Below are positions 12,558-24,266 of a stretch of DNA of 64,000 nucleotides, piece by piece (positions within the stretch are counted from its first letter, which is position 1; each line of letters opens with the position of its first letter). A program made the translations under genes and the position numbers. Source of the DNA: Oehlia diaphana (lineage: Eukaryota; Glomeromycota; Glomeromycetes; Glomerales; Glomeraceae); contig QZLH01000296.1 of assembly GCA_003833135.1 (NCBI GenBank), positions 1 to 64,000 on the forward strand, in the 5' to 3' direction. The notes beneath the pieces were generated by a model. The model did no database searches. It saw only the letters and a list, made by a program, of their open reading frames with translations, and was not told the origin of the DNA.

Positions 12558-13291
12558 NNNNNNNNNNNNNNNNNNNNNNNNNNNNNNNNNNNNNNNNNNN
12601 NNNNNNNNNNNNNNNNNNNNNNNNNNNNNNNNNNNNNNNNNNNNNNNNNNNNNNNNNNNNNNNNNNNNNNNNNNNNNNNNNNNNNNNNNNNNNNNNNNNN
12701 NNNNNNNNNNNNNNNNNNNNNNNNNNNNNNNNNNNNNNNNNNNNNNNNNNNNNNNNNNNNNNNNNNNNNNNNNNNNNNNNNNNNNNNNNNNNNNNNNNNN
12801 NNNNNNNNNNNNNNNNNNNNNNNNNNNNNNNNNNNNNNNNNNNNNNNNNNNNNNNNNNNNNNNNNNNNNNNNNNNNNNNNNNNNNNNNNNNNNNNNNNNN
12901 NNNNNNNNNNNNNNNNNNNNNNNNNNNNNNNNNNNNNNNNNNNNNNNNNNNNNNNNNNNNNNNNNNNNNNNNNNNNNNNNNNNNNNNNNNNNNNNNNNNN
13001 NNNNNNNNNNNNNNNNNNNNNNNNNNNNNNNNNNNNNNNNNNNNNNNNNNNNNNNNNNNNNNNNNNNNNNNNNNNNNNNNNNNNNNNNNNNNNNNNNNNN
13101 NNNNNNNNNNNNNNNNNNNNNNNNNNNNNNNNNNNNNNNNNNNNNNNNNNNNNNNNNNNNNNNNNNNNNNNNNNNNNNNNNNNNNNNNNNNNNNNNNNNN
13201 NNNNNNNNNNNNNNNNNNNNNNNNNNNNNNNNNNNNNNNNNNNNNNNNNNNNNNNNNNNNNNNNNNNNNNNNNNNNNNNNNNNNNNNNNNN
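12558..13291. other. Assembly gap (734 N)
   Basis: Run of N. The left edge is a dispersed repeat and the right edge a 56-bp sequence found again at 17360. Any open frame crossing it is meaningless. Confidence 0.99.
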
Positions 13292-13346
13292 TGGCTGCTT
13301 TGGAATAAAGAAATTTTTGAATACAAAAAGAAATCTTTCGCTTTTG

Positions 13347-13347
<1 letters not shown>
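13292..13347. repeat. 56-bp direct repeat, copy 1 at gap edge
   Basis: Starts TGGCTGCTTTGGAATAAAGA and is identical over 56 bases to 17360-17415. Both copies run into T tracts. Confidence 0.9.
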
Positions 13348-13379
<32 letters not shown>

Positions 13380-13651
13380 CAAAAAAAAAAAAAAAAAAAA
13401 ATTTACTTATCTTTTGTGTTATAATACTTAAAATTTCTTATCTATGCAAGTTAAGTAATGTGAAATAAGGAGTTAGCCATATTTTACTGTAATCTTGGTT
13501 TATCATCAAATTCATCATCATCTTTTATTTATTTTAAAAAAAAATTTTATTTATACAATCATTCAATCAACCTTGTTCTTTTTATCAGTTTTTAAAGTAA
13601 TATAATATAAATTATTTTATTATCTTTATCTACAACATCTCATCATATAAC

Positions 13652-13685
<34 letters not shown>

Positions 13686-13701
13686 CTTTCCTATCAAAAT
13701 A

Positions 13702-13710
13702 TATAAAAAG
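13702..13710 (+). promoter_or_regulatory. Candidate TATA box of the GATA factor gene
   Basis: TATAAAAAG lies about 720 bp upstream of the ATG at 14423. It would imply a leader of roughly 690 nt, which is rich in A/T runs. AGATAAG-type GATA motifs occur nearby at 13406-13412, 13437-13443 (both minus) and 13844-13850 (plus). No other TATAAA-like motif is as clear in the interval. Confidence 0.4.
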
Positions 13711-14422
13711 CTCCCGTAAACTTTACATTTTTGGAACTTCAAAAAATTTTTTTTTTTACCAAAGAAAATTATTCATGCTTTTTTGTTAGTTTAACTGACT
13801 GCGTTTGCATTTAAAAAATACATCTTTCAATAATCTTTTTAGTAGATAAGAAAAGAAAAAGAAAAAAAAAAATTTCATTTATTTTATTTTATTTTTAATT
13901 AATTAATTTATATTTTTTATTGTATTGAGGTTTTTTTAAAGTTTTTATTAAAAAAACAAGGTCTTTTTCGCTAATTAGTTAGCGGTACTATCCTTTTTTT
14001 TCGTCCAATGCATAAGTGGACTGCTACAAAGTATTCTAGACCAGCAACTACTGACCGTACACTCGCTTTATACCACATCGAAAGTCCAACTTCCATCTTT
14101 ATTTAAAATCCTTTTTCTGGAGAAAGTCAGAGAAAGAAAAAAATCTTAACCGTAACTTTCAAGTTACACCCAGCAAATAATTTCCTTTATACTTCTTTTG
14201 AAGTATACTACATACTGCTTTTTTTGGTTCGCGCAACAAAACAACTACAAATCAACTCAACCAACATTTAAAAAGTTTTCGCAGTTTTTTTTAAAGAATA
14301 AGGACGTGAGAAATAATTATTAATCAACTAAGCAACTAATTTAAAAAAGAAAGACATACCAACAACTTTTTTTTTAAAAAAAAAAAAGTTCCTTCCAAAA
14401 AAAAAAACCTTTGAACTTGTTA

Positions 14423-15179
14423 ATGGAGGTTAAGTCAACTTCAAACCTTCATATTACAGCTGCAAATATGCCACAAAATACTCAAAAGAATTCAGATAAT
14501 CTTATGCGTAATCAACAATTATTTCGTCATCATCACACTCATCATCAACCTCATCAGCAGCAACAGCAAATGATTCAACAGCCCATACACTTGCTCAACC
14601 GTAAAGGTTCTTCAGGTTCCATTCAATCTCGTTCTTGTAAAACGGAAGGTCATGGTGTGTCCGCTACTGTTTGTGCAAACTGCGGAACTACCACGACACC
14701 ATTGTGGAGAAGAGCTCCAAGTGGAGAAACGATTTGTAACGCTTGTGGTGAGGATAAATATATTAAATTTTTTTTTTTTTTCCCCTTAATTTTGTTCTTT
14801 TATATACAAGTTATACTAAATTATAATTTTCCTTATTTTTTAGGACTTTATCTCAAGGCTCGAAACACAGTTCGTCCGCCATGGTTGAAACGCAATGCAA
14901 TTAAGAAAGCTCCTCCTGTTGTTCCAGAGACTCCCGAAAATAATAACAGTGGTACTTGTCCAGGTGATGGTCATTGCGATGGTACAGGCGGATCCAGTTC
15001 ATGTGATGGTTGTCCGGCTTACAACCAACATCAAGTTAATCGTCAAGCCTTGCTTTGTGCGAATTGCGGAACAAATACTACCCCTTTGTGGCGTCGAGAT
15101 GAAGCTGGTAACACAATCTGTAATGCTTGTGGTAAATATCAAAATCAATACTTTAAAACTTTATAACTTTATTATAAGT

Positions 15180-15211
<32 letters not shown>

Positions 15212-16365
15212 TGATATTTATCTTTCTCTATCTTTTTTTTTTTTTTCTTTTAGGTCTTTACTTTAAGTTACATAACGTACATCGTCCTGTAACAATGAAA
15301 AGATCTGTTATCAAGCGCCGTAAACGTGTTGCCTTGGCCACTTCTCCGTCACCATCTCATAATCAGTCCGGTGGATCTGATAATGAACATCAATCAAGAA
15401 AAGGCCGAGTAAATCATCCTCCTACTCCCGCTTCAACCTCTGGTTCTGAACGCGGTGAATATATTTCATCCGATGATGATATTTGTTCGGTCGAAGAAAT
15501 TAACACTTGCAGAAAGAGAAAATCTGATTCAGATGATGATGGTAGAATTATTTCTACTGCTAATTCTAAACGTCGCTGTGGAAGTGGTAGACAAATCCCT
15601 CCTATTGAGGATTATATTTCCTCAAAACGCAACTCTTTTCATCACGTTGAAGGAATGTGGAATTCCAATAATAGTTATGATGATGATCGCAGACGCAGTT
15701 TAACTCCCGTCGAACCTTCTTTGAATTCTAATTTACCACAAGTTCATATTCATCAAAATAACACTGGTTCTTATAATGGTGGTCGTCTTATGGGAACTCC
15801 ATCTGTTCCTCTTCCTTCCGTTTTCCATAATGATGGTTCTACTTCTCCAAGTCAATCTTCAAGTTCCATTTCCGCTTTATTGAACCCTAGCTCTCCAACA
15901 ACTGTTCCCCCACAATTACCACCGATCAGTTCTATTCCTCCTTCAGTTGGTAATTCTACTTCATCTCATCTCGGACTGCCACTTCCATTGAATAATCATC
16001 CGCAAACTGCACCTTTATCTAGTGCTGCAGTTACTGATCCAAATATTACTCAACAAGTTTTGCAAGCACATCGACAAGAATTACAGCGTGAAGTATCACA
16101 TTTGAGTATGTTACTCAATAGAACAACTGCCATCTTAGTTGGTTTGGATCAAGCCATGGCTTCGAATGCTGCAGCTCGTAACATTGATAATGGTGCTTTA
16201 CCTTCAATGAACTATGGATCATCTCCCGACAATTCTCTTTACAATGGGCAAAAAGCTTACACTGGGTTACCCTCTCCACCTGTTAACGCTGGTATGGGCC
16301 AAAAATCTTACATGAACGTTACTCTTCCACCTCTTTCTCCTTCAAATTCTGATGTTTCTCGTTAA
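14423..16365 (+). CDS. SRE1: Iron-responsive GATA repressor (SRE1/URBS1/FEP1 type)
   Basis: Exons 14423-14747, 14844-15131 and 15254-16365 give 574 residues. There are two GATA zinc fingers of C-x2-C-x17-C-x2-C form (about C84-C108 and C180-C204), each followed by a basic tail. Between them is a cysteine-rich region with C147-x5-C153-x8-C162-x2-C165, the hallmark of fungal siderophore/iron-uptake repressors, whose cysteines take part in iron sensing. Both introns split the same codon after CNAC, so the two fingers share intron positions. A His/Gln-rich start, an acidic Ser-rich middle, Pro/Ser-rich stretches and a C-terminal coiled coil ([20 protein letters not shown]) complete it, as in this family. 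It should bind GATA sites and repress iron-acquisition genes when iron is high. An upstream TTG in the same frame is ignored; the ATG at 14423 is used. Confidence 0.93.
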
Positions 16366-18064
16366 AAACAAAAAATATTATAAATATCCGCAATTTATAC
16401 ATATATTATTCACATTACATTTAATACTCATTTACTGCTGTTGATGATTAAGACATAACAAACAATCTCTTTTATTTACGAACTTTTATTTTGTTGCTTT
16501 CGATGTTGGTATTTTTGACTTATAATAAAGTTAATAAAAGGTGTTCGGTCAGTCGTTAGACATAGTTGGTTATATATTTATATCTCAATCAAAAAAAAGT
16601 CTTATTTTTTTATACATATAAATGTCCAAAAAAAAAAAAAAAAAATATTATTTCACATTTTACACATTTCAAAATATAATAAATCCTTTTTTTTCATTTC
16701 TTTTTAACTACTTTACTTTCTTTACGTACAAATCGAGTCTTAATATATTGTTTCATTTTCCTTTTTCTTTTCTTTCTTTTCTATATTATAGAGAAAAAAT
16801 ATTAAAAAAAAAAAATATAAAAAAATACATAAAATCTGAAAATTCAAAAAAAATTTGAAATTTTTTTTAAAAAATAAAAAAAAAAAACAAATCTTTATAT
16901 AGTTTTTGTAAAAAGTTTTTAATAGTATATAATGTAATTTTATTTTTTATTTTTATATTTGGTTCCTTTTTTAAAGACTCGATTATGTTTATATTTAGTT
17001 ATTAATGGTGGAAAGAGATCTGAAAAAAAAAAAATCAGTACGTTTGGTCTTCTTAACTTCATGTTAGTTTGTTTATTATATATATATATATTTTTTTTTT
17101 TTTATGATGATATCCTTTAAAGTGCTATTTTTATAGAAGTGTATACCGTCAATTGATTTTACACATTTAGTAGCTTTCTTTTTGGCACTTTTTATGCATT
17201 TTATTTTGGATTAATTTCCAATACTTTATGAATAATTACTAAGAGTGGTTGATTTGAGGACTTTTGTTTCTTTTATAAATTACATTTGGTTATTTATAGT
17301 AGACTTGCTTTTGTTTAGAGGGTGTCTCCTTTAAAGTATGGTTATTTTTTTTCTTTATTTGGCTGCTTTGGAATAAAGAAATTTTTGAATACAAAAAGAA
17401 ATCTTTCGCTTTTGCTTTTTTTTTTTTATTTTTTTTTTGTGTTGTAATAATGTGAATAAGATTGAGTATAATAATGTGAATATATAACAAAATATAATTA
17501 GTGGATTGAACGGGATAAAATCATCGATACAGTTGCAACAATGGACGGAGTTTACGCGGTTATTTATCCTGATTATACGCATCAATCCCCTTTGCTTCAT
17601 ATATATCGGTCCGTGACTTTTTTTTACAAAATGGAAGCAAGGTTCTTCATAAATGAATGATATATCTTGGGTTGATATATCTTGTAGGATATATACAGTA
17701 TTTGAGATGCATTTTGAGATAATATATCTCGCGATGATATGTTTTGAGTAGATAGATAGTATGTTTTGAGATGAGACGATGGATAGTATTTATTTCTTTG
17801 ATAAATGACAAATCAATTCTTTTATTTTAATAGTATACACAAATTTCGTATTTCCCGGTCAGATTTATATCACCTTTTTTAATTCGCGTGTTTTTGACAT
17901 TTAGCGCTGGAAGTTAAACTCCGGGCGACCAATAAAATTTAACTATTTTTTTCACATGACATATGGCGAGCATAACATATAAAGTAATTAAAATTGTTCT
18001 TTCAACTTTTTTACAGTAAATAAATAAACAAAGTACTCCTCATAAAACATAAATTTTTTCAATA
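16366..18064. other. Intergenic region with 56-bp repeat and degenerate TTTTGAGAT repeats
   Basis: 3' region of the GATA gene, then A/T-rich sequence. Contains the second 56-bp repeat (17360-17415) and loosely repeated GATATATCTTG and TTTTGAGAT words at 17650-17790. No supported gene. Confidence 0.6.
17360..17415. repeat. 56-bp direct repeat, copy 2
   Basis: Identical to the sequence at the right edge of the assembly gap (13292-13347), same orientation, 4,068 bp apart. Confidence 0.9.
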
Positions 18065-19397
18065 ATGTCACAAATTCCTCCAAAAAACGAAACGACTAAA
18101 CCGAAATCAGCTTTGGACGTTGCGGTTAATCAACTCGTTCGAGCCTCAGTAGGTGGTGTACCTTCTACAATCTCCGATGAGAGCCTGGACAAGTATGTTG
18201 CGGACTTGATTTTAAAAGAAGCTGCTACAAAGAATAAACAATATAATAAAGATGGTCTTAGAGCATATTTACCACATACCGGAACGTAAGTATATTTTTT
18301 AAATTTGTAGTACTTTATTTAGTAGAACGTTAACATTATACACTAATTTTTATTATAATAGTCCGCCATGTACCCTTCCAAGAACTAATAAAAGGTTTTT
18401 ATTTAATGTGGTAAAAAATGTGGATGGTCATAATCAAGCTTTACTTAGAAAGATAGAAGAGGAAGCTGCCGCTCGTAGACGAGCTTTAAATCGATCACGT
18501 AGGCATGATTCGGATGATGAAAGAAGAAGAAGAAGATATGGTAGAAGTAGGCATAGTGACCGTTATCATAGGAAAGATCGTAAAACTAGTAATATGTCAG
18601 ATGATTACGATCGTTATTATAGTGATGATGATTCAGATAGGTATGCCGAATTTATTTTAAATATCTTCTTAAAAAAAAAAAAAAAAAAAAATAATAATAA
18701 TTATAATTATTATTATTATTATTATTTAATATTAATTTTTTTATTATTTATTAGTGAAAGGGATCGAAAGTCAAATCATAAAGGGAGAAAATATTCTTCC
18801 CGAAACTCAAAACATGACGATGTAAGATCATCATCTTCGAGGACAAAATCATCTCGACGTTCCGTTAGTCCAATTTCATCATCATCATCAAATTATTATG
18901 ACAAGACGTCAACTAGATCAGTTAGTAACGAATTACGAAAAGAACAAACAAATTTATCAAATAATAAGAGTACGTCGCAACTAAATATTATTAAAAAAGG
19001 TCGTGGTGAAGTTAGTAATGGATCAAAGATGGATAAATATTTCAGAAAGGACTATAATCCAATGTTCGACATAGAACCATTTATTGGTGAAAATAATTGG
19101 TTTAATTATAATGTATTTGATCAAATTATAACAGAAAAATCCCAATCCCTTGATGATGATGATACTAAGAAAAAAAAGAAAAAACATAAGGAAAAATCTA
19201 AACATAAAAAGGAAAAACATAAATCTAGTAATAAATCTAAGAAAAAACGGAAAAGAGATTTTGATAGTGAAATATCATCTGATTCTGAAGAAGATCAAAA
19301 AAAACACAGAAAAAGTGATCTGAAACCTATATCTATTCGTGAATGGGATAAACCAAAATTAATATCTGGTACTTGGGATCCTGATAAAACAATATAG
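18065..19397 (+). CDS. Nuclear K/R/S-rich protein with NKAPD1-like N-terminal motif
   Basis: Exons 18065-18285, 18362-18640 and 18755-19397 give 380 residues. The start is ordered (SALDVAVNQLVRASVGGVPS). It is followed by FLFNVVKNVDGHNQALLRKI, which resembles the start of animal NKAPD1 (LLRNVIRHTDAHN). The rest is an Arg/Ser/Asp-rich segment, a short conserved-looking block (YNPMFDIEPF), a Lys/His-rich stretch (KKKKHKEKSKHKKEKHK) and a C-terminal IREWDKPKLISGTWDP. Composition suggests a nuclear RNA- or chromatin-associated protein. Function is unknown and the NKAPD1 link rests on one short motif. The second intron contains A, AAT and TTA tracts. Confidence 0.7.
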
Positions 19398-20070
19398 ATA
19401 ATTTAGAATAGTTAATTCAGTTTATTCTTGGTATATACTATATATGTATATATATATATATATATATATACGGGTATATAAATATTTACAGAAAATCGTG
19501 AGTGATCTTATTTTTAATAAATTTTATTTATTTTACTTTGCCATCTTTTTCTTCCAAAGATAATGGAACATTTTTTTTTGAGTTGTACTAAATTAAATCA
19601 TGGTAATACAGAAATACTTTTAGCAATTAATTTGACCTTTTCAGGCCCAAAGATGTTTGTTACATAACATACCATGCAACAAATTTCAATATTGATTTAC
19701 AAATTGGTACTCAACTTTTTTTGAAGCACACAAAAAATTATCCATTGATAGGTTCGAGTCTACTAATTCTAGTAACTGTGTGTGACTGGAAATAATTTAT
19801 TTTATTTTTTTTATGCGTCCCATAATGTCGAGATTGTTTTTCTGCTGCTGCCAGCTTTTTTGCTATTCGATATCATTACCAAACACATCTCTTAAATTTG
19901 CCGTTCCTTGAACCGAGTCGCTCCTTAGCGTTTAATACATACATTCGTTTATTAAGACGCATTCGCTCCTTTTAGATCTGCTTCTCTTCTTAAAAATACT
20001 TTCAATTCGTTTTGCTTAAATCTAACTTCATTTACTACACCGTAAACCTTATTTAAATCGAAAGGTTATC
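19398..20070. other. Intergenic, septin promoter region
   Basis: An (AT)n microsatellite near 19440-19470 and otherwise ordinary sequence. A GGTTCGAGTCT word at 19751-19761 looks like a tRNA B box, but no cloverleaf forms around it. Confidence 0.5.
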
Positions 20071-22196
20071 ATGGCACATGTGAGTAATCCGTAAACTGTT
20101 GTTTTCAAATATTATAATTATCATTTTATTTAGAAATTCGTTTAATAATTGATTTTTTTTTCTTATAGAGATTGGGTGGTCGTAGAAAAAATGTTAAAAA
20201 GGGATTTCAATTCACTCTTATGGTTGTCGGTAAGTTGTTTATCCTTTCTAAAAGTTTTTAAGGCATACTTGGGTTTTGACCTTTAAAAGAACCGTAACTC
20301 ATAACAGATGACAATCTCTTTGTACTTTATACTTGAAACGAAATCTTGGACATAATTTTCTTGACTTTTTTTTTAAAAAACAAGTCATTATTTTTAGCTA
20401 GAATAATAAAAAAAAATGTATTTTATTTTAATTTTTAACCTTTAATTAAAAATCTCCTAAATATAGGCGCGTCAGGTACTGGTCGTACTACTTTTGTCAA
20501 CACGCTTTGTGGAAGTGAGGTTCTATCCAAAAAATTATGCGATAAACCCGATGAAGCACACGTAGAGGAAGGCATCCGTATTAAACCTGTCACAGTTGGT
20601 AAGTAATTATTTATTATGTAATATTAAATATTTTGGTTATTGTATATATATTTTAATTTTATTTATATATATATGTATAGAATTGGAAGAAGATGGTGTC
20701 AGAATTGCCTTAACAATTGTAGATACTCCAGGATTTGGAGATAATATTGATAATGAATTTTGGTAAAAAAAACTTTCTATTAAAATAGATCACGTCACGT
20801 AATTAATAATAATTAATTAATCTTTTTTTTTTTTTTTAATAAGTTTCCAAGAAATTATGGGATATCTTGAAAGACAATACGATGATATCTTGGCCGAAGA
20901 ATCACGGATTAAACGTAACCCAAGATTCAGAGACAATAGGGTTCACGCTCTTCTCTACTTCATTACCCCAACAGGTCATTCGTACGTATATTATTATTAA
21001 TTTTTTAAAAAAAATATATGTTGTGTAATTTTAATATTATTTATTTATTTTTGATAACTTTTAGTCTTCGTGAGATTGACATTGAATTAATGAAGCGTCT
21101 TAGTCCACGCGTCAATGTAATTCCCGTTATTGGAAAAGCTGATACCTGCACACCAACTGAATTGACTGAATTCAAAAAGAGGGTATGTAATGATTTTAAT
21201 TAGTGATAGTCTTTTTATTTTTGTATTATATTAATACTTTATTCAACTTTTATAGATCATGGAAGACATTGATCATTATAATATCCCAATTTACAATTTT
21301 CCATTCGATATAGAAGAAGATGATGAAGAGACAGTTGAAGAAAATAGTGAATTGCGAGTATGTATAATCAGAATTTTTTTTTTTGGTTATTTGTCAAGTT
21401 TATTTATTTACCATGATTTTTATATTTATTTAGGCACTTTTACCTTTTGCAATTATTGGTAGTGAAGAAGAAATTATGGTAAATGGAAGAGCTGTACGTG
21501 GACGTCAATATCCATGGGGAGTTGTCGAAGGTAACTTTATTTTATATTATTATCAACTTTTTTTACCTTTTCATCTCCTATTTAATAATATACTTATTTA
21601 TATTGATAGTTGACAATCCGCAACATTCGGATTTTGCAAGATTACGATCAGCTCTATTAAGGTAAAAAATCACTTTTTTTTATTAATGTTAGCCTTGTAC
21701 CAATATAGCGTGATTTTAAACCTTATTTAAATTATTTTTAGCTCTCATTTACAAGACTTGAAAGAAATTACTCACGATTTCTTGTACGAAAATTATCGTA
21801 CTGAGAAACTTAGTAGAAGTGCTGATAACCCTGTTGAGTAAGTATCTTCATAAGTATGAAATATATTATTTATTGAATATATCTAATATTATTATTTATT
21901 TGTACTTGCAGGGATTCTACTATCTTGCCAGAAGATCTTGCTTCTCAAAGTGTACGATTGAAGGAAGAACAATTGAAACGTGAAGAAGAGAAGGTAAACA
22001 CTTTAAATGAACTATTTAGTAAATTTTGTTTATTTATAACATGAATTAATTTATTTTCTATAAATTGTCTTAGTTGAGAGAAATTGAATTGAAAGTTCAA
22101 CGTGAAATTACTGAAAAGAGACAAGAACTTTTGGCTAAAGAGGAGGCATTAAGAAATTTGGAGGCAAGATTGGCACAAGCTCAAGAAAACAATTAA
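20071..22196 (+). CDS. CDC11: Septin, Cdc11/AspA type
   Basis: Twelve exons (20071-20079, 20169-20229, 20467-20598, 20681-20762, 20844-20981, 21065-21182, 21256-21357, 21434-21530, 21610-21661, 21742-21837, 21912-21993, 22074-22196) give 363 residues. The first exon is only ATG GCA CAT. A polybasic segment (GGRRKNVKK) precedes the GTPase fold: P-loop GASGTGRT (24-31), DTPGFGD (82-88) and GKAD (163-166). The septin unique element and a C-terminal coiled coil ([18 protein letters not shown]) follow. The P-loop has Arg where active GTPases have Lys, which matches Cdc11/AspA septins thought to bind but not hydrolyse GTP. Septins polymerise at the cell cortex and septa. Confidence 0.94.
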
Positions 22197-23202
22197 AATA
22201 GTTAAAATAAACAATATATTTTTATTCTTTATTATTACTTTTATACAATTTTTAAAGAAATATTTATACACTGTATTTTTTTTTTTTTTTTTGTAGAAGT
22301 ATATTAATTATTATATTACATTACAATTTATTTATTTTTTTTTTTTTATTACAAGTCAATTGGGGAAAAATATATTTTTTTTTTTTTCAATACAAACATA
22401 AATACTTATATAATTTATAATAAAATTTTTAAAATAGTGATTTGATTTTTTTATTTCATTCTATTTATTATATTATTATGCCAATTTAATATTGTAATTC
22501 AAAAGGAAAATATTATTTACATAATAAAATTTTTAAAATTTTTTAAAATAATAATAATAAAACTTTTTTTCTATTACATATTATATAATAAATCTACTAT
22601 TGTTTAAATTTTACAATATATACAACAATATATGATACCATTTAATAAATTAAAATAATGTAATATATTCTATTTCAACGCATTATAAAAAAAATTTTTT
22701 TTTTTCTGAAATTTGAGGAAGAATTGCCACAAAGATCAAGGATTATTGTCCGTAGCATAATGATTGAATTATTTCGGAGGAAACTATTAATGAGAATTAA
22801 TTATTATATTTCAATTGCATATCACTATTGATAATGTAAGGATGAACAATGTCAAGGTGTCGATCGATCAAAATCTGAGATATCGACTTCCTTTCTTTAC
22901 AAAGCTCAATCCTCTCTCTTCTATAAATTATAAAGCATTCGGAGGACGTGGAATATTTACAAAGCCTTTATTTTATTAGTGGTCGCCTGATGAGTCTTAT
23001 CATAATTATCTGATAACAATCCCGCATTAAATATCAACTTATTAGTCAACTCATCGTGGTTTCACGTCGTTAAAGACATCTGATAGCACTGATGTAGATA
23101 AAAGAAACGGATTAAAAACTATTGTAGCGTAGCTTAAGCATACTGAATCATACCTTCATATGTTGTACAACACTTGCTACCAATCAGATAGCATGGTTAT
23201 AT
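22197..23202. other. Intergenic, downstream of septin
   Basis: A/T-rich up to about 22700. Sequence of more balanced composition follows (22700-23200) with no ORF. It could hold an unrecognised non-coding RNA, but I see no snoRNA box pair or other diagnostic motif that holds up. Confidence 0.5.
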
Positions 23203-23520
23203 GACCCGAACGGAAGAGTAGTCTGAATTGAGTTATATCACGAATATTGTGATGTCTTGTGTATTGCGCTTCATAGAACTTCCACTAATGAATCATGTTT
23301 AAATACTCAATTGATCCAATTAAAATCAGTTTTGAAAACTTCATATTTTGAATCAAAGAGGATGTCATTTCTGGTTATTCATTACTCACTCTCGTGAATG
23401 TCCCAGTTAGAGACTTGATTAGTTTTTCTCAGACCTTCCCAAGGGTTATTTAAAAAGGACTAAAGAAATATATTTCATTGTCCGTATGTTTACCCCTAAC
23501 ACAAGCTTTCCGTTCAGGTC
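23203..23520 (-). ncRNA. RPR1: RNase P RNA, second copy or pseudogene
   Basis: On the minus strand, CCCTTGGGAAGGTCTGAGA (23427-23445) is the universal CR-I element. CAATTCAGACTAC (23218-23230) is CR-V; together they form helix P4. CR-II-like GAGTGAGT...CCAGAAA lies between. The ends pair as helix P1: GACCTGAACGGAA (from 23520) with TTCCGTTCGGGTC (to 23203). Length is 318 nt and similarity to 23928-24236 is clear throughout. Unlike that copy, no run of four or more T follows the 3' end for about 75 nt, so a Pol III terminator is missing. The loop after CR-III also reads ACATGATTCATTAG where the other copy has ACGCGGTTCGCTGG. I take this as a diverged paralogue, perhaps not expressed. Confidence 0.8.
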
Positions 23521-23913
23521 AAATTAAACTAAATCTGCTGTCATAAAGAAAGGATTAGGATCTTGATAAAAAATGTGATTAATAAGTGTATAGAATTCAA
23601 CATATCTGGAAAATTACGTAATTCGTCAAGATCTGTTTAGTAAAAAGATATTGATGAAACCGTAATAAATCTCAAGGGCTACGAATGAAACGTATGCTTG
23701 ATAAAATCTTTCCACTCATGTCAAATCAAATCAAATCAAATCAAAAAAAATAAAATATAAAAAAATTTTATCATAGACCAAACTTAATAGAAAGGTTATG
23801 GATAAAAAGTAAAAAAGGAAAAAAAAAGATATATAAATATAAAGTCTTTTGAAGTTAGAATATAATATATCTAAAAGAATCGTGTAATATATCAAATGCT
23901 CAAAAATGTAAAT

Positions 23914-23921
23914 AAAAAAAA
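23914..23921 (-). terminator. Pol III terminator of the RNase P RNA gene
   Basis: Eight consecutive T on the minus strand begin 6 nt after the P1 3' end at 23928. This is the expected RNA polymerase III stop for the downstream copy. Confidence 0.7.
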
Positions 23922-23927
23922 TCATGT

Positions 23928-24236
23928 GACCCGAACAAAAGAGTAGTCTGAATTGAGTTACATCACATTGTAATGTCTCGTGTATTGCACTTCATAGAAC
24001 TTCCACCAGCGAACCGCGTTTCAACACTCCATTGGTAAGAAAATAATCAGTCATAAAGACTTCACACTTACAAACCAAGGAGGGTACCGTTTCTGGTTGT
24101 TCGCACTCACTCTCATGAGTGTCTCAGCTAGAGACTTTTTTTAGTTTTTCTCAGACCTTCCCAAGGGTAAAAAGTGACAACGGAATAAATCCGTTGTCCG
24201 TATGTTTTCCCTTAACACAAGCTTTTCGTTCAGGTC
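23928..24236 (-). ncRNA. RPR1: RNase P RNA (main copy)
   Basis: The catalytic RNA of nuclear RNase P, which removes 5' leaders from pre-tRNA. On the minus strand it begins with GACCTGAACG and ends with CGGGTC, which pair as P1. CR-I is CCCTTGGGAAGGTCTGAGA (24149-24167) and CR-V is CAATTCAGACTACTC (23941-23955); both match the eukaryotic consensus closely. CR-II (GTGAGT...CCAGAAACGG) and the GAAGTGCAATAC stretch before CR-V are also in order. Length is 309 nt, normal for a fungal nuclear RNase P RNA. A TATA-like ATATAA (plus strand, 24261-24266) lies 25-30 nt upstream and a T8 terminator follows. P1 keeps its pairing against the other copy through a G-C to A-U change. Confidence 0.9.
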
Positions 24237-24260
24237 AAAGAATAATAAAGTGTTGACAGA

Positions 24261-24266
24261 ATATAA
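24261..24266 (-). promoter_or_regulatory. TATA-like element upstream of RNase P RNA
   Basis: TTATAT on the minus strand, 25-30 nt before the predicted 5' end at 24236. The position suits a TATA-containing Pol III promoter, but such words are common in this A/T-rich DNA. Confidence 0.3.

Noticed and set aside
12515..13382. Long open frames on both strands across the gap
   Set aside because: They consist almost wholly of N and have no meaning.
19741..19790. tRNA-like B box GGTTCGAGTCT
   Set aside because: Flanking bases do not form a T stem, and no acceptor stem or A box fits at the right distance.
22980..23030. TGATGA ... CTGA resembling C/D snoRNA boxes
   Set aside because: Box C lacks the preceding purine, spacing is too short and there is no terminal stem.
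23203..24236. Initial reading of the two repeats as MITEs with TGACCYGAAC inverted ends
   Set aside because: The inner sequences contain RNase P RNA CR-I and CR-V in correct order, so the inverted ends are helix P1, not transposon termini.
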